A stretch of 14,862 bases of DNA from Nanohaloarchaea archaeon SW_4_43_9 (GTDB lineage: Archaea; Nanohalarchaeota; Nanosalinia; Nanosalinales; Nanosalinaceae): contig PXPD01000014.1 of NCBI GenBank assembly GCA_003009815.1, positions 1-14,862 of the forward strand. Reading direction: 5' to 3'. Under the pieces are notes generated by a model. It saw only the letters and a list, made by a program, of their open reading frames with translations. It searched no databases and had not been told where the DNA came from. Shown here one piece after another: positions 1 through 7,907 of this stretch; the stretch's first letter is position 1, and the number at the start of each line of letters is the position of its first letter. The translations under genes were made by a program, and so were the position numbers.

Positions 1-687
1 TCCTTTTACCAGGCTTCCTCCCAGAACGCTTCCCTTTATTTTGTCTATATCGGTGCCGGGCTTGTTGATATCGAATGATCTTGCTACGAGCATCTTCGGT
101 TCTGATTCTAGATCTCTTTCTGGTGTCGGAATTTCCTCGTCTATGGTCTTAGTCAGGGCGTCTATGTTCACCTCCTGCTGTGCTGAGATAGGTATTATAG
201 GTGCATCTTCAGCTACAGACCCTTTCAGAAACTCTTTGATCTGATGGTAATTTTCTTTTGACTCCTCTTTCGAGACCTTGTCAATCTTGTTCTGTACAAC
301 GACAATGTTCTCTATCCCGATTATGTCAAGCGCTGCAAGATGCTCTCGGGTCTGGGGCTGTGGTACTTCCTCGTCAGCTGCTACAAGAAGAATGGCTCCA
401 TCCATTATAGCTGCTCCGGAGAGAACATTGGCCATCAGTGTCTCGTGGCCTGGAGAATCTACAAGTGAAATAGTTCTAACATGTTCACCTTCCCCATCCA
501 CATTGAAACCGTCTTCGTCCTGATAATAGGATACATCTGCATATCCAAGCTTGATGGTAATACCTTTCTTCAACTCTTCGGAGTGTTTGTCAGTCCATTT
601 GCCTGAGAGAGCGTTGGTCAGCGTGGTCTTTCCGTGGTCTACGTGACCTACAAGACCTATATTGACTTCCGGTATTTCTTCTGTCAT
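1..687 (-). CDS. eif2g: Translation initiation factor aIF2 subunit gamma, N-terminal part (cut by left edge)
   Basis: This is the GTPase subunit of aIF2, which carries initiator Met-tRNA to the small ribosomal subunit in the cytoplasm. The visible 229 codons cover the G domain and the start of domain II. The P-loop GHVDHGKTT is at residues 14-22, the G3 motif DSPGH at 77-81, NKID at 133-136 and SAQ at 168-170. An LGG segment typical of the family's domain II follows near residue 224. The usual aIF2 gamma zinc knuckle between switch 1 and G3 is absent: residues 50-69 contain no cysteine and are Asp/Glu/Gly-rich. G3 is DSPGH rather than the commoner DAPGH. The start is the ATG six bases after the rps6e stop, so the two are co-transcribed, a pairing common in archaea. 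The identification is secure; the C-terminal domains lie outside the window. Confidence 0.97.
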   Translation of the reverse strand, partial: MTEEIPEVNIGLVGHVDHGKTTLTNALSGKWTDKHSEELKKGITIKLGYADVSYYQDEDGFNVDGEGEHVRTISLVDSPGHETLMANVLSGAAIMDGAILLVAADEEVPQPQTREHLAALDIIGIENIVVVQNKIDKVSKEESKENYHQIKEFLKGSVAEDAPIIPISAQQEVNIDALTKTIDEEIPTPERDLESEPKMLVARSFDINKPGTDIDKIKGSVLGGSLVKG

Positions 688-693
688 AGTAGC

Positions 694-1068
694 TTATTTT
701 TCGTCTTCTTCATTTAGAAGTTCATCAACTGATTTGGAGCCTTCCTCAATCACAACGGTGTTCAACTGTTCAATCTCTCCGCTTACAGTATTACCTCGGA
801 CAGATTTTCTTCTCCTGACTCCGTCTTCGTCCTCTCTGATTCCGGAACCGTTTTCAAGTAGAATTCTCTGTCTTTCTGCGCCTTCAATAGATTCTCTCAT
901 AGGGAATCCTTGTCTGTCGGTTCCTCCTGTAATCTTCAGGGTATATCCTTCCAAACCGACGATACCGCCGTCGAACTCTTCTCCAATCTGTTTTCCATAT
1001 AGTTGTGGTTTTTCTTCTGTCTCGATTTGATGTGTTTGGCCGTTTGAGTCTCCAACTGTAATTTTCAT
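694..1068 (-). CDS. rps6e: 30S ribosomal protein S6e
   Basis: This is a small-subunit ribosomal protein shared by archaea and eukaryotes. The 124-residue length matches the archaeal form, which lacks the long eukaryotic C-terminal tail. The family signature is clear at residues 46-58 (ITGG-x-DRQGFPMR), preceded by a GYTLK strand. A basic RRRK patch near residues 85-88 is the likely rRNA contact, while the C-terminus is acidic, as expected in a salt-in halophile. The ATG at 1068 is chosen because a good Shine-Dalgarno sequence lies seven bases upstream. It is the first visible gene of a unit that continues into eif2g. Confidence 0.96.
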   Translation of the reverse strand: MKITVGDSNGQTHQIETEEKPQLYGKQIGEEFDGGIVGLEGYTLKITGGTDRQGFPMRESIEGAERQRILLENGSGIREDEDGVRRRKSVRGNTVSGEIEQLNTVVIEEGSKSVDELLNEEDEK

Positions 1069-1075
1069 GATGTAG

Positions 1076-1082
1076 TCACCTC
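1076..1082 (-). promoter_or_regulatory. Shine-Dalgarno site of rps6e
   Basis: GAGGTGA on the minus strand, seven bases before the rps6e ATG. It fixes the start and shows that this mRNA has a leader, unlike several single genes in the window that look leaderless. Confidence 0.7.
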
Positions 1083-1177
1083 AGTTCCCGTTCCATACCC
1101 CTGTTCGGTGTTGCTTGTTTCATCATTTCTTTTGAGGAATGGATTAGGTTCCGAGCATCAACAGGATAGGGTACAAG

Positions 1178-1184
1178 TTTTAAA
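1178..1184. promoter_or_regulatory. TATA-like element between rps6e and trkH
   Basis: TTTTAAA, followed by CC on the plus strand. It lies about 56 bases before the trkH ATG, so transcription would begin near 1207 with a leader of about 30 bases. The core is almost self-complementary and is the only clear TATA-like sequence I see in the 168-base gap, so it might also serve rps6e on the minus strand with a leader of roughly 85-90 bases. The bidirectional use is inference. Confidence 0.5.
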
Positions 1185-1236
1185 CCTATTTCTCGGTTTA
1201 CGAGATTTTTTATTCAATCATAGGCAACCCGGTTGT

Positions 1237-2667
1237 ATGAGAACCAGGGTATCTTTCCAGCTTATAGGAAGCTTTCTCCAGATATTTGGCTATTTGCTGA
1301 TAGCCCCTGTCTTTGTCGGTCTCTACTATGATGAAAGTCTCTTTATGCTGTCTGGCTTCATTTTCTCAGCTGTAATGTGTGTTACAACAGGAGCTGTACT
1401 GGAGAGAATAGGTTTGCGTAAATCACCTTCCGTAAAAGAGGCGATGTTCTCAACTGTTCTTGGATGGTTTTTGGCTCTGTGTTTTGGAGCGATACCATTC
1501 CTAGTGTTTGATGTAAGCATTATTGATGCACTTTTCGAGGCGACAGCTGGGCTGACAACAACAGGGATTTCAATGTTTTCTGAGCCCCAGAATCTTTCCC
1601 GTTCAATGCTTTTCTGGAGGTCCTTCATGCAGTGGTTAGGAGGTCTTGGTATTCTGACTTTCTTTATAGCGGTTATTAGAGAGTCAGGGGGTGTTGCCAG
1701 AAGGCTTTACTCCGCTGAGGCCCACAAAACCGATTCGGGGTCGATTCGGCCATCCCTTGAGAAATCGATAATAGACCTCTGGAGGGTTTATGGTTTTCTG
1801 ACAGTAGTGTTCGTTGCCATCTATATTGGTCTTGGCATGCCGGTCTTTGATTCGGTTCTACATGCTTTCTCGGGTATATCGACCGGAGGATTCTCAATTC
1901 AGGGATCAAGTCTAGCTGCGTACGGAAGTATGATTCAGATGGTGACGATACTGCTCATGTTTACCGGCGGTATCAACTTCGTTCTTCTGTACCGGTTTAT
2001 GAGATCCGATCTCAGACCTATGATAAGAAACTCAGAGTTCCGTTTATATATGCTTATCTTCACACTTATTGGAGCTATGACGGCTCTAGAACTTGTTATC
2101 AGTGGCACTGGATTCCAGAGATCGCTGATTGATGGATTCTTCCAGTCTGCTGCTGTAATATCATCTACTGGATATTCGACTATGGGTATAATGTCGTTAT
2201 CAATACTTCTGCAGGTTGTCTTCATAGGTTTAATGTTTGTTGGTGGATCGCTAGGTTCAACTGCTGGAGGATGGAAGATTTTCAGATTGAAAACCATGAT
2301 TGAACTTCTTAAAACCCAGCTTCGCGCCTTTAGCCTTCCTGAGTCTGCTATTAACGAGGTCAAGATCGATGGCGAGCTTTTGGAAAACTCTGCTGTCCGG
2401 ACTATATCTGTACTGTTCTTTACGTGGGTTTCGGTAGTATTTGTTTCAACACTTGTAGTTATTCTTGTTGAGGATGTTGGTTTGATGGCTGCATTATCAG
2501 GTACGGTCTCTGCTGCCGGTAATATGGGTCCGGTTTACATGCAGCAAAGTATGATGGCTCTTGAACCCGCTACAAAGATTCTATGGATTATGGTGATGCT
2601 GGCAGGAAGACTTGAGATGCTTCCGGTGCTCGCAATTTTTAATACCGAGCTTTTCAAAGACTCTTAA
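1237..2667 (+). CDS. trkH: Trk-type potassium uptake protein TrkH
   Basis: This is the membrane subunit of a K+ uptake system, important in an organism that balances salt with internal KCl. The protein of 476 residues has the usual TrkH length and hydrophobic profile. All four pore-loop filter segments are visible: TTTGIS at about residue 107, GISTGG at 213, SSTGYS at 309 and AAGNMGP at 426. The C-terminal GRLEMLP segment is typical of the family. I chose the ATG at 1237. The frame stays open upstream to 1108, but that extension would add 43 residues unlike TrkH and would run through the TATA-like element. The stop is followed after four bases by trkA, so the channel and its gating subunit form an operon. 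Confidence 0.95.
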   Translation: MRTRVSFQLIGSFLQIFGYLLIAPVFVGLYYDESLFMLSGFIFSAVMCVTTGAVLERIGLRKSPSVKEAMFSTVLGWFLALCFGAIPFLVFDVSIIDALFEATAGLTTTGISMFSEPQNLSRSMLFWRSFMQWLGGLGILTFFIAVIRESGGVARRLYSAEAHKTDSGSIRPSLEKSIIDLWRVYGFLTVVFVAIYIGLGMPVFDSVLHAFSGISTGGFSIQGSSLAAYGSMIQMVTILLMFTGGINFVLLYRFMRSDLRPMIRNSEFRLYMLIFTLIGAMTALELVISGTGFQRSLIDGFFQSAAVISSTGYSTMGIMSLSILLQVVFIGLMFVGGSLGSTAGGWKIFRLKTMIELLKTQLRAFSLPESAINEVKIDGELLENSAVRTISVLFFTWVSVVFVSTLVVILVEDVGLMAALSGTVSAAGNMGPVYMQQSMMALEPATKILWIMVMLAGRLEMLPVLAIFNTELFKDS

Positions 2668-2671
2668 TAAT

Positions 2672-3331
2672 ATGTATATAGTTGTAGCAGGGATTACTAC
2701 TATAGGAAGGAAACTAGTCAAATCTCTTGAAGACAGGCACGATGTAGTGGTTATTGATGAAGACGAGGACGAATGCGAGAGGCTTTACGCATCTTCCGGT
2801 GCCACAGTCATCAATAAATCGCCAGGAACAATAAGAGCGCTTGAAGATGCAGGTATAAGCAAAGCTGATATTGTAATATCTGTATTACCGGATGACAATG
2901 AAAACATGGTTGTATGCTCCCTTTCAAAGAAATATGGTGTTTCCAAGGTAGTTACCCGGGTTGAAGATGATGAATATCTTGAAGCTTTTGATATAATAGG
3001 TGCTGAGACAGTTGCTCACACCGATCTACTTTTATCAGAGTTTCTGAGTGCTGTTGAGCATCCTTACTTGGTTAAACTTGCCAACATATCAGAGGGCAGG
3101 GAAATTCTGAAGGCGAAGATTGAAGAGAATTCATCTCTAGCTGAGAGAACTGCTAAAGAGCTTCAAGAAGATAAATTATTTCCGGAAAGGTTCAAGATTG
3201 TTACCGTTATGCAGGGAGATAAGACAATCTCCAAGGATGTAAATATACAGCTTGATGAAGGAGACGAACTTGTTCTTATAGGCCCAGAAGGCCAGAAAAA
3301 GAAGCTTGACAGCTACTTCCAGAAGCAATAA
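2672..3331 (+). CDS. trkA: Trk potassium uptake regulatory subunit TrkA (RCK protein)
   Basis: This cytoplasmic nucleotide-binding subunit gates TrkH. The 219 residues hold one RCK_N Rossmann domain (about 1-120) and one RCK_C/TrkA_C domain (about 135-219). This is the single-module form, half the length of E. coli TrkA. The dinucleotide loop reads GITTIG at residues 7-12, so the second glycine of GxGxxG is Thr. The acidic residue ending strand 2 (Asp29) that normally contacts ribose is present. I chose the ATG at 2672, four bases after the trkH stop. An upstream in-frame ATG at 2612 lies inside trkH and would add a 20-residue tail that disrupts the first strand. No strong Shine-Dalgarno sequence is visible, so translation is probably coupled to trkH. 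Confidence 0.93.
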   Translation: MYIVVAGITTIGRKLVKSLEDRHDVVVIDEDEDECERLYASSGATVINKSPGTIRALEDAGISKADIVISVLPDDNENMVVCSLSKKYGVSKVVTRVEDDEYLEAFDIIGAETVAHTDLLLSEFLSAVEHPYLVKLANISEGREILKAKIEENSSLAERTAKELQEDKLFPERFKIVTVMQGDKTISKDVNIQLDEGDELVLIGPEGQKKKLDSYFQKQ

Positions 3332-3343
3332 TCTGATACAAGG

Positions 3344-3348
3344 TTTTT
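3344..3348 (+). terminator. Possible poly-T terminator after trkHA
   Basis: A run of five T followed by CT lies 12 bases after the trkA stop. Archaeal terminators are often T-runs without a hairpin. It is short, so this is weak support. Confidence 0.35.
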
Positions 3349-3374
3349 CTAAAGCTGCTTGAGGACTAAACCAC

Positions 3375-3380
3375 TTTAAA
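3375..3380 (+). promoter_or_regulatory. TATA box of the photolyase gene
   Basis: TTTAAA, followed by CC. Its centre is about 25 bases before the GTG start, the distance expected if the transcript begins at the start codon (leaderless). This supports the GTG as the true start. Confidence 0.65.
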
Positions 3381-3401
3381 CCTCTAGATAAAAAGATTTG
3401 C

Positions 3402-4814
3402 GTGACAGCTATTGTATGGCTAAGAAGATCGCTGAGAGAGTATGATAACACTGCTCTTGTCGAAGCCTCAAAACGACACGATGAAATTATACCGTTTTAT
3501 GTGGTAGATAAAAATTATTTCGATAAAGCTGAACTTGGCTATCCTAGGGTCCGGTTCTGGCGCGAGTCATTGAAGGAGCTGAAACAGAGTCTAAAAAGCC
3601 AAGGCAAAGATCTTGTAATCCGGAATGGAGATCCTATAGAAAAGCTGGAAAAAATAATTGAAGAGAAATCAGCTGATAAACTATATTTTAACAGGGACTA
3701 CTCTCCCTACTCTACAGAGAGAGATAAGGAAGTCAGGGGCCTTGATCTAGAAGTAGAGAGCTTCAAGGATATCGTAATGTTCGAGAAGGAGGAGATACTG
3801 ACAAACTCCGGAACTCCATATAAGGTCTACACTTATTACAAAAATAAATGGTTTGACTATGAGAAACCCAGACCGCAGAAACCTGAAGAATACTCGGTTC
3901 CAGACATTGAGTCGGAAAAAATACCTTCTCTGAAAAATCTCGGATTTGAAAAGCCGAATCAGACTGAGTGGATATGGAATCCGGGCAGAGAGGGGGGAAA
4001 GCAGAGACTTGAGGAATTTGAAGAGAAGATCTGGAATTATGATGAGGATCGAGACTACGCCTGGAAAGACTCCACCTCAAAACTTTCACCACACCTCAAG
4101 TTCGGAACAGTTTCTGTAAGAGAAGTTTTCTGGGAAACTGAAAGGATCAAGGCCAGAAACCCGGACTCTGATGGTTCTGGGATAGAGACATGGCAGGAGG
4201 AACTGGCGTGGCGAGACTTTTACTTCCAGATGCTATGGAACTTTCCTGAATCAGGAGAAAAAGCGCTGCAGAAACAGTTCAGAGATATTGAATGGAGATC
4301 AAAGGAAGAGGCTGAGGAAGACTGGGAACGGTTTATCGAAGGAAGAACAGGTTTTCCGTTCGTCGATGCCGGTATGAGACAGTTGAAAAAAACCGGATGG
4401 ATGCATAACCGGCTGAGAATGGTTGTAACATCTTTTGCATGCAAGGATCTCTGGCTTGATTGGAGAGATCTACACGACTACTTCTCCAAGATGTTCGTTG
4501 ATGCCGAACTCTCATCAATGATCGGCGGAATACAGTGGGCCTACTCAATCGGGACTGATTCACAGCCTTACTTCAGGGTTTTCAATCCTTGGACACAAGG
4601 AGAGAAATACGATCCAGAAGGAGAATACATCCGGAAATGGGTTCCCGAGCTTCAAGATGTTCCTGACGAACATATCCATAGACCCCAGAAAATAAACAAA
4701 CTGCAGCAAGAGAACTACGGGGTTGAGATAGGAAAAGATTACCCTGATCCAATAGTAGATCACGACGAGATGAGGCAGAAGTCAACTGAGAAGTTTGAAC
4801 AGGCTAGAGATTAA
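3402..4814 (+). CDS. phr: Deoxyribodipyrimidine photolyase (cryptochrome/photolyase family)
   Basis: This probably repairs UV-induced pyrimidine dimers in DNA using light and FAD. The 470 residues match class I photolyases. The N-terminal antenna domain opens with WLRRSLRxxDNxAL, and the FAD domain contains GWMHNRLRM (Trp333), DWRD (Trp354), GIQW, SIGTD, YFRVFNP and TQGEKYDPEG. Against E. coli PhrB, the two outer residues of the electron-transfer Trp triad are kept (W306=Trp333, W359=Trp354). The FAD-proximal W382 is Ile377, the flavin-N5 neighbour N378 is Met373, and D374 is Glu369; the substrate-side W384 is kept as Trp379. These equivalences come from alignment by eye. A GTG start with a TATA box about 25 bases upstream implies a leaderless mRNA. 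The 3' end overlaps the convergent PAP2 gene by four bases. The CPD specificity is inference. Confidence 0.93.
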   Translation: MTAIVWLRRSLREYDNTALVEASKRHDEIIPFYVVDKNYFDKAELGYPRVRFWRESLKELKQSLKSQGKDLVIRNGDPIEKLEKIIEEKSADKLYFNRDYSPYSTERDKEVRGLDLEVESFKDIVMFEKEEILTNSGTPYKVYTYYKNKWFDYEKPRPQKPEEYSVPDIESEKIPSLKNLGFEKPNQTEWIWNPGREGGKQRLEEFEEKIWNYDEDRDYAWKDSTSKLSPHLKFGTVSVREVFWETERIKARNPDSDGSGIETWQEELAWRDFYFQMLWNFPESGEKALQKQFRDIEWRSKEEAEEDWERFIEGRTGFPFVDAGMRQLKKTGWMHNRLRMVVTSFACKDLWLDWRDLHDYFSKMFVDAELSSMIGGIQWAYSIGTDSQPYFRVFNPWTQGEKYDPEGEYIRKWVPELQDVPDEHIHRPQKINKLQQENYGVEIGKDYPDPIVDHDEMRQKSTEKFEQARD

Positions 4815-5653
4815 ATTTTCTCCAGTTTTTCTTTATCCAGAACCGGTGTATTTTCGACAAATTCTCTGACCTTATCCACAACCCTGTCAGGAACTCTTTT
4901 CGAAGTCACTATACCTCTGTCAACAAGGTAAAATGTCATGAAAGCCATTATAGCTCCAAGCAATGCGTCGGAAAACCAATGAACTCCCAGATAGAAAGTA
5001 GAGACTATAACGGCTAAAGTGGCTCCCAGGATCGGCCATCTGTAGTTTTTAGTGTATTTGAACGCATAGATAGCTGCAAGAACTGACATACCTGTATGGA
5101 GTGAAGGAAGGGCTTTTGTTAGAGGATCAATGGTAGTTATTCCCTGATAGATAATAGGGTGAAATTCGTAGAGAAGAGGTTCTACACCAGGGAGATAGTA
5201 TCCTGTGACCTCGACCGGTAGAAGGTAGAAGAAAGGTGCGGATACAATGATTAATAACATGTAAGAACCTACATACTTCATTTCAGAGCCGTTATCAAGC
5301 GAGTGCAGCTTGAAATAGGTTAAAACCATTAGAACAGGGTAAACCACGAGATATGTGAAGATGAAGAAAACCGTAAGCAATGGATGGGTGAAGTACTGGA
5401 AAGCAACTACAGAACTTCCTTCAATCCAGTGAATTACAGGTGTAAACATCGGCATAGGCTGGAAAAAGGAGAAAATATTCACTATATTAGACGCAATAAG
5501 TGCATAACCGATAACTTTGAGATTCTTGAAGCTGAAATGCTTGCGAAGCTCGCTTAAAGGCTCTTTCAAAGCAACGAAAAACGATAAAACCAGGCTGACC
5601 AGTATAGTTCCGACAAGACCGCCTGCAAACAGTAACACATTTTCACTGTACAT
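4811..5653 (-). CDS. PAP2-superfamily membrane phosphatase/transferase (AUR1-like)
   Basis: This is an integral membrane protein of 280 residues with several hydrophobic helices. Its active-site motifs are PSLH (His186) and HWFSD (His225, Asp229). These correspond to the second and third parts of the PAP2 phosphatase signature, with the catalytic histidine and its aspartate partner. The ALPSLHTG form resembles the AUR1/inositol-phosphotransferase branch more than undecaprenyl-phosphate phosphatases. The first PAP2 motif (KxxxxxxRP) is not clear, as is common in that branch. Likely substrates are lipid phosphates or headgroup donors at the outer membrane face, but the sequence does not say which. 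The C-terminus (about 248-280) is charged and probably cytoplasmic. It appears to be a single-gene unit. Its stop overlaps the photolyase stop (shared TTAA). Confidence 0.82.
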   Translation of the reverse strand: MYSENVLLFAGGLVGTILVSLVLSFFVALKEPLSELRKHFSFKNLKVIGYALIASNIVNIFSFFQPMPMFTPVIHWIEGSSVVAFQYFTHPLLTVFFIFTYLVVYPVLMVLTYFKLHSLDNGSEMKYVGSYMLLIIVSAPFFYLLPVEVTGYYLPGVEPLLYEFHPIIYQGITTIDPLTKALPSLHTGMSVLAAIYAFKYTKNYRWPILGATLAVIVSTFYLGVHWFSDALLGAIMAFMTFYLVDRGIVTSKRVPDRVVDKVREFVENTPVLDKEKLEKI

Positions 5654-5680
5654 TCAATCAAGACCGTATGACTGAAACAG

Positions 5681-5688
5681 ATTTAAAT
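5681..5688 (-). promoter_or_regulatory. TATA box of the PAP2 gene
   Basis: ATTTAAAT, centred about 31 bases before the ATG at 5653. This suggests transcription starts only a few bases before the start codon. Confidence 0.55.
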
Positions 5689-5794
5689 GCTCTGCTCTCA
5701 CAGCCCCAAAATCGAATAAGAAGAGGATAGAGCAGGTATAACGGTAGCAACGGATGTTATCAGCAGAAGTACTTTCTATGCTTTCATCTAAAAA

Positions 5795-5805
5795 TTTACT
5801 TAAAC
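5795..5805 (+). promoter_or_regulatory. TATA-like element of the surface-protein gene
   Basis: TTTACTTAAAC. A start of transcription 25-28 bases further on would fall near 5826-5830, exactly at a GTG (5828-5830). That GTG opens only a four-codon frame (stop at 5840-5842) one base out of register with the long frame. This helps interpret the odd start of the downstream gene. Confidence 0.45.
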
Positions 5806-5837
5806 ATTCGCTGAAAAAAGATTATTAGTGATAATCA

Positions 5838-7907
5838 ATTAATCACAGCCGACTCAAAGCTGGGACATTACTCGTTCTCGTAACACTGATAATAGGAACC
5901 GCAGCAGGATTGACCTGGGAAAGTCCGAGTGCAAATTCTGATGTAGGAAATCCAGTTGCAATAAATATATCTGATTCTGACGGCGATAGTACCGGCTCAT
6001 ATGATATTTACTACAAGCAATCTGGGGAGAGTAACTGGAGTGATGCTTCACCCAATAATGTAAACGATAATGGCGTTTACACAACGTTTGACTGGGATAC
6101 CACTAATCTGGATGGAGGCTACACTCTGAATGTAACCAATTCCTCCAATTATACCGATACAATTACAAGAAACTTCACAGTTGATAACACAGCTCCGACA
6201 GTAGATTCTTTCACTCCTTCGGATGGAACTTTTACTAGTGGTTCAAGTGGTAATGGAGACGATATTGATATTTCGTATTCCTCCTCTGACTCAAGTGCAG
6301 GTGTGGAGTTTGAGAATATTTCGATTGATGGGGAAGATAACAATGATACCAGTAACAGTTTGAGCGGTGTATCGCTTTCTGATGGAAGTTATACTGTGAA
6401 TTACTGGGTTAACGACAGTGTAGGTAATGTTGCTTCAGGTTCTTGGTCATTCAAAGTAGATACTTCTTATGATGGTGATGAGAGTCCTTCGGTAGATATT
6501 GAAGGGGAAGATGATGGAGTAGTTGAGTACAATGAGGATACTGATATAGATGTCGATTTTGATAGTGCTGACTCTACTTCTGATACTACTGCTACCTGTG
6601 TGGTAGGTGGCGATGATATTGATTCGAATACATTTAGTTCAGCCAGTAGTGGTAGTAATGAGTTGACGTGTACATTAGATGATAGCGATGATGATTACTA
6701 TGATACCACGGCAACTGTGGAGGTGGAGATTGAGGATGAGGCAGGGAATTCAAAGACTTATGAGTATGGGGATGTTGTTTTTGATGCTGAGGCGCCGACA
6801 GTTTCAGAACTTGATTCTTCTACAGGTCTAAACACGTTTAATGATGATTTTGATGCTGAGTACTCGGCTTTTGATGATGCCTCCTCAGTGGATGGTGCTG
6901 AGTATTACTTTGATGACAGCACTGATACGGGAGATGGTACTTCTGTATCGGATGGAGAGTTCACTGCTGATCTTAGTGACCTTGACTCAGGGAGTCATAC
7001 TCTTTATGTTAGAGCGCAGGACGAAGCCAGTAGATGGAGTAATTCAGAAACTTTTGACTTTGAGTACTATCCCGATAGAGATCCTGAGATTTCTCTGACC
7101 GTTCCCGCGTCAGTGAATGTTACCTCAGGAGAATCAACTGAATTTGATGTAAAGCTGGAAAATACAGGAGATTTCTACATTGAGTCAGTTAACCTAAATA
7201 TTGAATCTGATATTATTTCGGAGAATGAGACGGTATCCGGATTAGAGCCGGGAGATTCTATAACTAAAAGCTTTCAGGCCGAAACCTCCGAAGAGGATAT
7301 AGGAGAGTACTCTGTTGATGTATCAACTGAAGGTCCTGAATCTTCTGAGGGCTTCGATCTCCGGGTGAGGGCAAACGAGGATCAAAAGCAGGATATTGAA
7401 TCTACTCTCAGTGAATATGAGGACAAACTTGAATCGCTTCAGGCTAATATTTCTGAGCTTGAAGGATCCATTTCGGAGGAGCAGTCTACAAAGCTTTCCT
7501 CGAACATGTCGGAGTTTAAATCGAATGTTAAGGAGGCTAGAGAAGCAGTTGAGGCTGGTAAGTATTACAAAGCGAATTCGGACTTGAGTAGTATTGATTC
7601 TGATTTCTCGAAAGCGAAAAATACTTACGAAAATGTCAGAGATGAATACCGGTCAAATCGTAGACTAAAGATGATTCTTGGAGGGTTTGCAGTTCTGATC
7701 TTTGGAGGTCTTGGGGCAATCTTCGTATTGAACAGAGAGGATATAATAGATATAGATGAACATATCAATGGGCTAGAGGAGACCGCAGGTGATCTCGATA
7801 CCGATACAGAAGGCATTGGTTTTGGAGCTGTTAAAGAGAAATTATCTGAAATTCTAGACAGAGAGCCAGATGCGGAAGAGTTTGAGTGGGATGGATTTAA
7901 GGATTAG
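5838..7907 (+). CDS. Secreted, membrane-anchored surface protein with Ig-like modules and coiled coil
   Basis: I do not recognise a named family. Counting from 5838, a basic stretch and hydrophobic core (about 5-24, with LLVLVTLIIG) form a signal peptide. Ig-like beta modules with APTV openings follow (about 116-210, 214-318, 318-412), then a CARDB/NPCBM-like Ig module (415-510). A coiled coil (514-605), one membrane helix (612-631) and an acidic cytoplasmic tail of about 58 residues complete it. The ectodomain is extremely rich in Asp and Ser, with many NxS/T sequons and one cysteine pair (254, 278). It probably sits in the cell envelope as an adhesin or stalk. The start is unresolved: an in-frame stop lies at 5832-5834, the first codon able to initiate before the signal peptide is a rare ATT (5838), and the first conventional start (TTG, 5910) would delete the signal peptide. 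The 3' end overlaps the convergent regulator by 11 bases. Confidence 0.8.
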   Translation: MNHSRLKAGTLLVLVTLIIGTAAGLTWESPSANSDVGNPVAINISDSDGDSTGSYDIYYKQSGESNWSDASPNNVNDNGVYTTFDWDTTNLDGGYTLNVTNSSNYTDTITRNFTVDNTAPTVDSFTPSDGTFTSGSSGNGDDIDISYSSSDSSAGVEFENISIDGEDNNDTSNSLSGVSLSDGSYTVNYWVNDSVGNVASGSWSFKVDTSYDGDESPSVDIEGEDDGVVEYNEDTDIDVDFDSADSTSDTTATCVVGGDDIDSNTFSSASSGSNELTCTLDDSDDDYYDTTATVEVEIEDEAGNSKTYEYGDVVFDAEAPTVSELDSSTGLNTFNDDFDAEYSAFDDASSVDGAEYYFDDSTDTGDGTSVSDGEFTADLSDLDSGSHTLYVRAQDEASRWSNSETFDFEYYPDRDPEISLTVPASVNVTSGESTEFDVKLENTGDFYIESVNLNIESDIISENETVSGLEPGDSITKSFQAETSEEDIGEYSVDVSTEGPESSEGFDLRVRANEDQKQDIESTLSEYEDKLESLQANISELEGSISEEQSTKLSSNMSEFKSNVKEAREAVEAGKYYKANSDLSSIDSDFSKAKNTYENVRDEYRSNRRLKMILGGFAVLIFGGLGAIFVLNREDIIDIDEHINGLEETAGDLDTDTEGIGFGAVKEKLSEILDREPDAEEFEWDGFKD

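Noticed and set aside
662..1030. Plus-strand open frame over rps6e
   Set aside because: It is Ser/Pro-rich noise opposite the clear S6e coding strand.
1108..1236. N-terminal extension of TrkH from the ATG at 1108
   Set aside because: It would be translated through the TATA-like element and adds residues unlike TrkH.
1326..1628. Minus-strand open frame of 100 codons inside trkH
   Set aside because: It is antisense to conserved TrkH pore segments, has no promoter and resembles no protein; it is a shadow frame.
1935..2363. Minus-strand open frame of 142 codons inside trkH
   Set aside because: It is long, but antisense to TrkH filter segments, with no start signals and no domain.
5691..5736. 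Inverted repeat CTGCTCT...AGAGCAG near the PAP2 promoter, considered as a small RNA or operator
   Set aside because: The arms are seven bases and the loop is about 30 bases, with no C/D-box or other RNA pattern; chance is likely.
6480..7000. GAT-rich low-complexity DNA in the surface-protein gene, considered as a tandem repeat or foreign insert
   Set aside because: The skew follows from Asp/Ser-rich protein composition and no exact repeat unit recurs.
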